Shown here: piece after piece, positions 55,955 through 64,000 of the stretch
Numbering within the stretch: the stretch's first letter is position 1
Layout: each line of letters opens with the position of its first letter
Assembly: GCA_965153455.1 (NCBI GenBank)
Contig: OZ234504.1
Span: 1,612,001-1,676,000 of the forward strand
Length of the DNA: 64,000 bases
Source of the DNA: Sphagnum compactum
Lineage: Eukaryota > Bryophyta > Sphagnopsida > Sphagnales
Direction: 5' to 3'
Made by a program: the position numbers and the translations under genes
The notes under the pieces: generated by a model
Databases searched by the model: none
Told to the model about the DNA's origin: nothing
Seen by the model: the letters and a program-made list of their open reading frames with translations, nothing else

Positions 55955-56830
55955 TTTAATGGCTAAACCTATCTAATGACTAAATTCAGTGGTCAAACTT
56001 AATGGCTGAACCTATTTAATGACTAAATCCAATGGCTAAACTTAATGGTTAAACATATTTAATAATTAAATCCAATCGCTAAACATATTTAACAATTAAA
56101 TATAATGGTTAAGCCTATTTAATGACAAAATCCAATGATTAAATTTAATGGCTAAACATATTTAAGAACAAAATCGAATGGATAAATTTAATGGTTAAAC
56201 CTATTCAATGACTAAATCCAATGGCTAAACTTAATGGTTAAACCTATTTAATGATTAAATCCAGTGATTAAACTCAATGGCTAAACATATTTAATGACTA
56301 AATTCAATGGTTAAACATAATTAATGACTAAATCCAATGGCTAAACATATTTAATGACTAAATACAATTATTAAACTTAATGGCTAAACCTATTTAATGA
56401 CAGTTTTCAATGACCACATTTAATGGCTAAATTTACTTAATGATTCAATGCGATGGTTGCATTTAATGGTTAAACCTTTTTAATGAGGAATTTTAATAAT
56501 TGAATTTAGTGCTGAAATATATTTAACGATAATATTCAATGACTACAATTAATGGCTAAACTTATTTACTAACTAAATTCAATGGCTAAATTTAGTACCA
56601 AAATATATTTAATGATTGATTCTAATGACTGAACTTAATGGTTAAACATATATAATGATTAAATTTTAATTGAACCTAATCACTAAACCTAAGTTGAACT
56701 TAATGGCTAAACCTAAAAAATATATTTAGTGGCTAAATCTAACTATTTAAATCTAATGGCCAATTTTAATATTAAAATATAATAGTTAAATTTGATTAAA
56801 ATGATTGGCTAAAATTGGTCAAACCTAACA
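55955..56830. repeat. AATGGCTAAA repeat block, right
   Basis: About 870 bases of the same AATGGCTAAAC / AATGACTAAATCC / CTATTTAATG words as at 43390-43915, in the same orientation rather than inverted. It lies about 0.4 kb inside the right CACTA terminus. Confidence 0.85.
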
Positions 56831-57208
56831 AGTAAACCTTATGGCTAAATGGGTTATAGGAAGGTGATTTGAAATGTAGGTAGGTGACCATGTGGGTAAT
56901 CAGGTAGGTGCGAAAATATAGGTTGATAGGAAGGTGGGTGGGTTTTTTTTACTAAGCCAATAGTTATTTTGATTAAGCTTTTCTATTTCACCCTTTTGTA
57001 ATTAGTTTTATTGATTAAAGCATTGTTCTTTTGATTAAGGTGGTTATTTGACATATGGTCAAATCAGTCATCATAGTCAAATTGATTAGTCAAAACATAC
57101 CCATGTCATTTAGTAGTTTGGCTTCGAATCAAAACATACATGTTATTCAGTCAAAAACAATCTTTCAATCAATGTGCATAGTTTGAAAAACCTAGAATTC
57201 TAGTAGTG

Positions 57209-57556
57209 AATCGGTTTATTGACTAAGTAAATCAAAGCTTGATGATCCACAAAACATGTGAAACTATTTCCCAACAAATAATGACATAATTTATTAATAG
57301 CATAAATGATTGCAAAAGCTTCCTTTTCCGTGGTTGAATAATTCTTCTCAACTCTAGTCATTAGTCGGTTGGCATAATAAATTGGTTTATCAATGGTGTT
57401 GTCAAGGTTTTGAGCTAACATTGCTCCAATAGCATAATTCGATGCATATGTGTGAACATGGAATTCATTTGTCCAGTCAAAAACAATGAATATTAGTAAT
57501 GTAATCAAGGATGTTTTCATCCATTGGAAAGATTGTTCACATGCTTCATACCACAA
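57209..57556 (-). pseudogene. gypsy RNase H, N-terminal part
   Basis: The minus strand encodes FHVHTYASNYAIGAMLAQ, RVEKNYSTTEKEAFAIIYAI and VDHQALIYLVNKP, classic gypsy RNase H motifs. The frame stops at the CACTA insertion. The rest of the domain is at 42641-42853. Confidence 0.9.
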
Positions 57557-57625
57557 GTACTATATGTCTTTCTTCAAAAATTTGCACATAGGTGCTGCTT
57601 TAACGGTGAAGTTTTTGAAATGTTG

Positions 57626-58270
57626 TCAATGGAAACTTACTGCACCAAGAAATTTTTTCAACTCTATCACACTTGTCAAAGTAGGCATATTTGTAATGAT
57701 GTTTATTTTCATAGGATCTACCAATAGTCCATCTTCACAAACAATGTGTCCCAACAATACTCTAGAGTTGACGCAAAATGCACATTTTTTCGGATTGAGA
57801 CTAATGCTATTATTTATACATTGGGTCATACATTTCTTGAGATGATTTAGATGTTCTTCCTTATGTCCATAAACACTGAAATCATCAAGAAATACTTGCA
57901 TGAAATTGTTAAAATATTCTTTAAAAGTTTGAATAACTACTTTTTGAAAGGTAGCTGGAACGTTGCACAACTCAAATGACATAACGTTATAGGCATATGC
58001 TCCCCATTTAGAGATAAACGATATTTTCTCTTTATTTTCTTATGCCATTTTCACTTGATTGTACCCACTATACCCATCCATAAAGGAGTACATTTCATGT
58101 CCAGCAATCGTATCCAACACCAAATCCAAAAAATGTAAAAGGAATGGGATCTTTCTCGGGTATTATTATAAGTGGTGATAACCATTGAGTAGTTTCAATG
58201 GGAAAATAAATTGTGTGTCCAAGATTTTCTCTTACTCTTTGAGCATAATTAGGGTTCATTCAGTAGGCAT
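57626..58270 (-). pseudogene. gypsy reverse transcriptase
   Basis: The minus strand shows the palm motif VFLDDFSVYGH (the DD dyad), the SLNPKKCAFCV and LLGHIVCEDGLLVDP blocks, and upstream, in another frame, AGHEMYSFMDGYSGYNQVKMA. A frameshift and stops near 58030-58150 separate the pieces. Confidence 0.9.
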
Positions 58271-58443
58271 GTTGTTTAATTGGACGTGCATCGACAGTCA
58301 ATTCAATTTTGTGTTTACAAATTGATCTAGAATTTCTTTTAATTCTTTATAATTCCATGCAAAATACATCCTTAAACTCTGTCAATAGTTGTTTAACCTT
58401 TAATTGAAATTGTTCAAGCAAGGTAACGTTTACAATCACTATG

Positions 58444-58767
58444 CTAGGTGCTTAATTGTTCATCAACAATAAACATCCATCCTATGATTTGTTTGTTTCT
58501 GATCATTATATCTACATATTCATCAAGGATTGATGTTTCTTCAAGTTCATGTTGATAATACCAAAAAGGATAATTAATATTTTCATCAAGTTGCGCCATT
58601 CCCACATATACTTCGGGTAGGAATTTTAGTTCTTCTAAACTTACTTTTCCAACAGGCCACAACTTTGATACAACATGGTATAAGTGTTCTTCATCTCCAT
58701 TCGTGAATCCTCCTTCCCATTCATAATTCTCATCTAGATTGCAAGGTCCTTGGGAAGGGTTTATCAT
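58444..58767 (-). pseudogene. gypsy pol linker between protease and RT
   Basis: A 107-residue acidic open frame in the correct order and strand between the protease and reverse transcriptase. No domain is recognised, and it is best read as the linker of the pol polyprotein. Confidence 0.5.
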
Positions 58768-59032
58768 TACCCTTTTTTTGTATTTAATGTCACTGTTTTG
58801 GTATCAACATTTATTGTTAAAGTGCTATTACCCCAATCATAATGAACTTGAATTTGATTCAACCATGGCCTTCTTAAAAGCATAGAGTAAGCCTTTGGAG
58901 TATCATCCATTTGTAGTATTGTAATTGAGACTTTAAATGTACACCTTGCTAATTCAATTTTGAGGTTCCATAAATCAACCTTACTCGTTGTACTTTTATT
59001 TGATTTGCCATTCTCACCATGGATGGTGCCGA

Positions 59033-59242
59033 CTAAAGCTTCTTCAAGCTCAATTTCCTCTGTAGGTGTTTGGAAATAATGTTCACTCCAGAACCACCAT
59101 CCAATAAAACATCCATGATTTCATAGTTCCCAGTGGATATTTGTACAATGGGCATAACTTCGTCAAAATCATTCTTATGGTGAGTTCCAACTTTGCACAC
59201 ATGTGGTACATGTTCTTCCATCTTCAAGAAGAACTTTGCCAA
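59033..59242 (-). pseudogene. gypsy aspartic protease fragment
   Basis: The minus strand reads MDVLLDGGSGVNIISKHL, matching the retropepsin active-site region with DGGS at the position of the usual D-S/T-G. The fragment is 69 residues. Confidence 0.7.
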
Positions 59243-59700
59243 TATCTTTCATAATTGGGGGCAAATTTTGATCAATTGCCCCAATTTAACATTCGTCTTC
59301 ATATTTAAAATTTTGATCATCCAACATTCCTTCCAACTTCTCTTCAAGAATAATTGGGCTTGCTTTAGCATCAAGCTACCCTTTGTTAACCTTGGTTGTA
59401 TCCACCATTGTATCATTGTATGATTCATTCTCTCTACTCTCCTCATGGTAAGGTAAAGCTTCCCAATCTCATTGTGATGTTTCTTTGGTATCTATCCATA
59501 AGTTTTGCATTTTTTTAAAAGTATCCGGGTAGACTTTTGCTAGAACATCCATCTTTGCTTGTATTTGTGGCATTTCACCTATAAGTTCTTAATGTATTGA
59601 TTTTTCTAGATCCCACTTCATCCATCTTCCTTTTGTGGGACTATTTTTTTCAACGATAAATTCTTCCATAGGTTCCTTTAATCATTGATTTCAAGTAGCT

Positions 59701-59747
59701 ACAAATGCTAGGATAATGGTTATACAATACTCCACAATATCAACATT
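59701..59747 (-). pseudogene. gag zinc knuckle remnant
   Basis: The minus strand shows the spacing C-x2-C-x4-H-x4-C (residues YCGVLYNHYPSIC after a Cys), a CCHC nucleocapsid knuckle. A TGA stands in the second position, most simply from TGG. Confidence 0.6.
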
Positions 59748-60449
59748 CACCCCGAACTTAGGTTGAGAATTCTTATTCTTTTTATAAATGTTGCTTCCAC
59801 AGTGGACAATCATTCCTCCGTTGCCCTTCTTTTCAGCAGCATAAACACTTCATATTCCCTCCTTGTTGACTTCCATTATTTCAATTATAACCATTTTGGT
59901 TATACCTAGATCGGCTGGATTGTCCATCACGATCTTGCTGATACCTTCAATTATTTTGCCATCCTTGATTCTTTCTTGTCGATTATCTCGCCATCCTTGA
60001 CTTTCCCTTCTTCAATTGTCATAGTTAGGATTATTATGTGATTGTCGATAATTTTGTTCTTACTTAACTTGTTCAATTGGTGCTTCAAGTTGTACCACAT
60101 CGACATGTATATCTTTTGTAGCATACTACTCTCCCAACTCTTTCAAACAAGCAATCATTAACTTCATGCCTTGGTCTTCGATAAAGGTTGTAAAATGTTT
60201 ATAAAAGTTTGCATTATTTTGTCAAATGGCCTCGTTATAGCATTTTTGACAAAATACTCTTCGTCAATATCCGTCATCACACTCCTTGTGATTCTTCCTT
60301 TTTTCCTTTTTCTACTCATCATTCATCGACTCTTCATCTAAATCGTCACTATTCGACAATGGTTGGGCTCCTGCATGGCATAGGCATTTCTTTTTCAATT
60401 TCCCTTGATGAATTAGCTACTTTGGTAATCGTTGCTCTAGGCACCCCAA

Positions 60450-60800
60450 TAATGGTTAGTTTCAACTTCTTCTTTAATCCTTTCCTAAAAGTTTTTCTTA
60501 GATATACATCATCTGGCTATTGTGGTGTAACTGTACATAATTGTAAAAACCTATCATAATAATCTTCCATTGTTTCATGTTTCCATTGTTTCACTTCTTT
60601 CAAAGCTATTATGGCTTGTCTTTCACTACATACATCATTGAATTTTGAAATAAATGCACGTTGAACCTCTCCCTAGGTCGCAACAAGATTTGTTGTCTCA
60701 TAATAAGTAAACCAACTTGCATTTACACTTCATAATGTGGTAGGAAAATATTGTAATTTATGTGCATTAGTATCCTTGCCATTTGTTACACATACCTTGG
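60450..60800 (-). pseudogene. gypsy gag domain remnant
   Basis: The minus strand reads through gag-like segments KLQYFPTTL, SWFTYYETT, EVQRAFISKFND and MEDYYDRFLQLC, with stops between them at positions where TGG, CGA and CAG would be expected. Confidence 0.7.
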
Positions 60801-62199
60801 TTGATATCCAATATGAGTTACTACATCATCACCATCATGAAATTTTGGTAATGGTATTCGTAATACATTTGCTGCCACTACTACCATTGTTGGAAGTATA
60901 GGTATGATAGTTGTTGTGAATTAGGGAAATAAATTGGTTTGTTGTGCAACAAATGTTGGTTTTACCAACTATAGTGGTTGTTGTTCAAGTGTTTCAAACA
61001 ATGGATTTTGTATTTTATTGATTGTATCCAGGGTTGTGTTGTTACCATCATGTAGAATTGGTTCTTTTTTTACTTTAGTATCAAATAAATTGGTTTGTAG
61101 ATAATTGGTTGGAGTGAGAAACCCATGTATTGACTATAAGGATTATATTCTTAATTCAGTAGGTTTTTGTTTGGGTATGATAGTTTATGGCCATGATTGA
61201 GCTTCTATTTCTTATCATGAGGACGTTTCAACTTCGTCATGTTCTTATGGTGTAGTTGATGCGTTTTCACAAAAAAATAATGGCTTGTAACCTTTGTAGA
61301 TGTATAGCACTAGATCTTTAAAAAAATTGTAGTTGAACTACAAATTTGCTTCCTATGAGCCCATAACTTTGGATGTGTTATCTCCACATGAATCTTCATG
61401 GGAGTTATGCCATTGGTTTTGCTGTATTTTATCAAACCCTTACGAATAATAGATCATTGTGTCAAATCAATATTAGATGCTTGTTTAGATTTGCAAATGA
61501 TGCATCACAACATTTGCGAGTTCTCTAAATCCATAGGGTGATTATCATTGACAACAAAAAACCCCCAACATATAGAGACCCGACCATGAACCCTCCAAAC
61601 AATAACTTGTGCGTCTATGGTCTCAAGTTGTAGAACATCTAATTTGGCGCATTATTGCCAACTTGAAGGTGCACAATGCTTTCAAGCTCTGAAAATGAAG
61701 AAGTAGGTAGAGGTGTTTGAATGTGGGGAGCTAATGCATTTTCATCAACTCCACCCACATTCTCAATCATGTAAAACTTTACCTCTTCAACCATCAAACA
61801 AACAAACAGAATGCACAACACCTACACACAATAAACAAAGACACACTAAAATAAAATGGATTCAACTTTCAAGCTCCCAAAACCAAAAACAAAAAAATCA
61901 AAGGTTTAGGGTTTAGGATCTTACCTGCACTATGAAATGTGATGGTTTCTTGTTGTTGTGTGCTAAATCCAAAGTCCAAAACGTGGTTGCTATTGTAGGT
62001 TTCATCCAAAACCTAGAAGCCAAACAACAAAACACAAAAGCAAAGCGAAGAAAAAATGCGTAGAACGTTTAAGGTTAGGAACTTACTTATCAATTAGGTT
62101 TCTTGTTTTTTTAGGTTGCGCCCATTGCATCCAAAACTACGCAGAACTGAAAAACAAAATATAGAAACAACTTGTTGTTCCAAGCAAAGTCAAGCTCCA

Positions 62200-62530
62200 A
62201 GAAAGTAGAACACTAAGTAGAAAGAAGCAAAGCACCAAGAGCACTAAGCAAAGAGAAGTAGAGTGCCAAGAGCACCAAGCACCAGGAAGCGCTTCCAAGC
62301 ATAGAGAAGTAGAGTGCCAAGAATGCAAAACATAGAGAAGCAAAATGCCAAGAGCACTAAGCATAGAAAAACAGAATGCCAAGAGCACCAAACACCAAGA
62401 AGCAGAGTGCCAAGCACTAAGAAAGCAAAGTGCCAAACACCAAGAAGCAAAGCGCCAAGCATTGAGAAAGCAAAGTGCCAAGCACCACATAGCACCACGC
62501 ACCATAGAACGCCACACACCATATAACGCC
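62200..62530. repeat. AGCACCAAGAAGC / AGTGCCAAG minisatellite
   Basis: Diverged tandem copies of words such as AGCACCAAGAAGCAGAGTGC occur about every 21-35 bases. Overlapping open frames on both strands are by-products. Confidence 0.75.
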
Positions 62531-62775
62531 ATGCACTGAGATTCTCGACACCCAAAACCTTTGTGCCAAAAGCTTGAAAGTGACAAGTTTTTCTTCTTTG
62601 CTCCTCCTAAACCTAAACCTAATTGAAAACCTTAAACCCTAAATAATCAAACATATTGGCATCCGGTGGTTGTGCACATTGCCAGTTATGAAAAATGTAA
62701 AATTCCTGGCCATTATGCATATGCATAACTGGATGAATCTGGATAACCGGACAACACTGGTTCTTACCAATGCAG

Positions 62776-62807
62776 GGTGGGTATTTAATTATTTGTTAAT
62801 ACCCACC
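62776..62807. repeat. hairpin with 10-bp perfect stem
   Basis: GGTGGGTATT and AATACCCACC flank a 12-base AT-rich loop. It is not followed by a T run and is unlikely to be a terminator in a plant nuclear context. Confidence 0.5.
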
Positions 62808-63544
62808 AGTTATGGGTATTTGAACAAATTGTTGGTTCTGGGTATTTGAAAAATCTCAACACCAAAGAACCATGAACCCAGAATTTGCAGATTCAAAGAA
62901 CTGTAGGTACTAGGTATTTCAAAAAACTTGAAAGAACCACCAGGTTTCATGAAAGAACCTATCCCAAAGTTTTAGGTGGATATTTGATTTAATAAAAATT
63001 GAAAACCACAGTTTATATATAATAACTGGGTATTTGATTTTTGATAACCATGGTTATCAATCTTGATACTCAGATTGACACCCAGGGGGGGTTTGGTGCA
63101 AGTTCTAATACCCACCCCCATGCTGGTTCTTACACCTACTCATAGCCTTCTGTTCAGAGGTTTTCAAGCTTCTGATTGGCCCTCCCTTCATCTTCCCCAT
63201 GCATATACCCTCTTCCTTTTCTTTTTTTTTCTTTGCATACATCGTCTGGACAGAGACTGGTCATGGATTTTCATCCATGGAGAGAAGGGTTATATGGTTT
63301 TTTTGGTCCATCTACAAGAATGTTACGAAACTTTTTTCATCCATCCACATGAGGGTTATGGGGTAACTTTCAAACCTTCAAACAGAAGGTTATGTCTGGT
63401 ATCCAGCTCAAGGACGCTGGTTACCAAAACCCAAGTTTCCCTCACCTCAGTTATTTCCGATAACCAGCATCCTCTCTGGTTGGTTACCTTAGTCCTTGAA
63501 GAGTATGAGGGAGCTTACACCAGTTTTTACACTCTTACGGAGTA

Positions 63545-63628
63545 GGCGTAATATCCCTCAGCGAGGATATTATCCCTCGGCGTAATATCCGTCAGCGAGA
63601 ATATTATCCCTCGGCGTAATATCCCTCC
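63545..63628. repeat. 34-bp tandem repeat of hairpin units
   Basis: Units start GGCGTAATATCC at 63545, 63579 and 63613. Each full unit contains AATATCC...GGATATT-type self-complementarity around AGC, so each could form its own hairpin. Confidence 0.8.
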
Positions 63629-63741
63629 TACTCTTATCCCTAAAACTACATTCCAGTTACAAGAAGTAGTCGGGGGACATTCTTGTTGGAATGACTAACC
63701 ACTACAGATAGAAATTTGTGGATGATTGTTTTTCCCTGTGG

Positions 63742-64000
63742 ATGGAAGGACGGACATTGGACAGATTGGCGATGTTCGTCGTCCACCTGCCGGGGCTGTC
63801 CCTGGCTGGTGGCGACAGAGTTTTGGCCATAGCCACACAAAGAAAAACTGAGAGCTTTGGACATAACAATCGGCATTTACAGGGATACATTTCCAGAGAG
63901 AAAGGAGAGCATTTTCAGAGAAATTATTGTCTATGTTTTTTGTATTTTTTTCCTCTTTTGTTAGTGATAGATTTGTGCGTGCGTGAGTCATTTATTTGTT
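63742..64000 (+). CDS. possible ORF running off the window end
   Basis: From the ATG at 63742 the plus frame stays open for 86 codons to the last base, beginning MEGRTLDRLAMFVVHLPG. The first half is GC-richer than its surroundings. No domain is recognised; it could equally be the 5' leader of a gene lying beyond the window. Confidence 0.2.
   Translation, partial: MEGRTLDRLAMFVVHLPGLSLAGGDRVLAIATQRKTESFGHNNRHLQGYISREKGEHFQRNYCLCFLYFFPLLLVIDLCVRESFIC

Larger units (their letters stand above)
42854..57208. mobile_element. 14.36-kb CACTA-type transposon insertion carrying a B3 gene
   Basis: The left end starts CACTACTATAATTCCAAG and the reverse complement of the right end starts CACTACTAGAATTCTAGG; about 24 of the first 27 bases agree. 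The flanking trinucleotides are TAT (42851-42853) and AAT (57209-57211), a 3-base duplication with one mismatch. The insertion splits a gypsy RNase H frame that is continuous when the segment is removed. Subterminal zones hold GTCAAA/TTTGAC words and AATGGCTAAA repeat blocks. No transposase (TnpA or TnpD) was recognised, so the element is probably non-autonomous, or a composite of nested elements (see the terminus at 54528). Confidence 0.8.
36167..61300 (-). mobile_element. decayed Ty3/gypsy retrotransposon with nested insertions
   Basis: Minus-strand gag, zinc knuckle, protease, reverse transcriptase, RNase H, integrase, a further 3' ORF, a purine-rich tract and a 3' LTR occur in the order expected for a Ty3/gypsy element. 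It is interrupted by a CACTA-type segment (42854-57208) and a MITE (41850-42003). All frames carry stops and shifts, so it is dead. A 5' LTR matching the 3' LTR was not found by eye above 61.3 kb, so the 5' end is approximate. The presence of an extra ORF after integrase recalls Tat/Athila-type elements, but the lineage is not proven. Confidence 0.85.
61301..63544. other. repeat-rich DNA beyond the gypsy element
   Basis: No gene is recognised. The stretch holds a Trp/Leu-encoding minisatellite at about 62200-62530, a hairpin at 62776-62807, and several GGGTATTTGA-like words up to 63060. The 160-residue open frame at 63063-63545 begins at a non-ATG codon and has no recognisable domain. Confidence 0.4.

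Noticed and set aside
61643-61665. TTTGGCGC...TTGCC sequence resembling a gypsy primer-binding site
   Set aside because: It is on the plus strand, opposite to the gypsy element in this window, and only partly matches; no LTR end precedes it.
62137-62586. 149-residue minus-strand ORF rich in Trp, Leu, Cys and Phe
   Set aside because: It is produced by a minisatellite; other frames through the repeat are also open.
63063-63545. 160-residue plus-strand ORF
   Set aside because: Starts at a non-ATG codon, no domain recognised, and includes a poly-Phe stretch from a T-rich run.

Overview
The window is nuclear DNA of a land plant. The genes are split by many GT-AG introns, plant-specific protein families are present (phi-class glutathione transferase, a B3-domain protein, a plant-type ANTH adaptor), and the intergenic DNA is AT-rich and full of decayed transposons. 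A FAN/NSMAF-type BEACH gene with its GRAM/PH region is, to my knowledge, missing from Arabidopsis. This hints at a seed-free plant (bryophyte, lycophyte or fern), but the sequence alone does not settle the lineage.

Region by region: 1-2.8 kb is AT-rich DNA with diverged local repeats, ending in GA-microsatellite-rich 5' leader DNA. 2.87-4.92 kb (+) is an intronless ANTH clathrin-adaptor gene. 6.86-8.51 kb (-) is a three-exon phi-class GST. 8.5-18.4 kb is a gene-poor AT-rich stretch with MITE candidates and minor tandem repeats. 19.27-28.70 kb (+) is a 22-exon FAN-type BEACH-WD40 gene that I could splice completely, in frame (1202 residues). 31.12-33.74 kb (-) is a five-exon PEX19 gene (281 residues).

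From about 36.2 to 61.3 kb lies one nest of transposons. A decayed minus-strand Ty3/gypsy retrotransposon runs from gag near 60.8 kb to a 3' LTR at 36.17-36.70 kb. Its RNase H domain is split by a 14.36-kb segment (42,854-57,208) with CACTA-type terminal inverted repeats. Its integrase is split by a 154-bp CACTA-like MITE whose near-identical sister lies at 12.0 kb. A multi-exon, comparatively GC-rich B3-domain gene (47.6-50.1 kb, minus) sits inside the CACTA-bounded segment, so it looks like a plant gene carried by a DNA transposon. It has one or two in-frame TAG triplets that are either premature stops or splice acceptors. The last 3 kb holds minisatellites, hairpin-forming repeats and an open reading frame running off the end.

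The genes are not an operon and need not work together: ANTH (endocytosis), FAN-like BEACH (membrane traffic), PEX19 (peroxisome membrane assembly) and GST (detoxification) are independent housekeeping loci. The most novel material is the nested CACTA cargo structure, the FAN ortholog, and the unusual C-terminus of PEX19.
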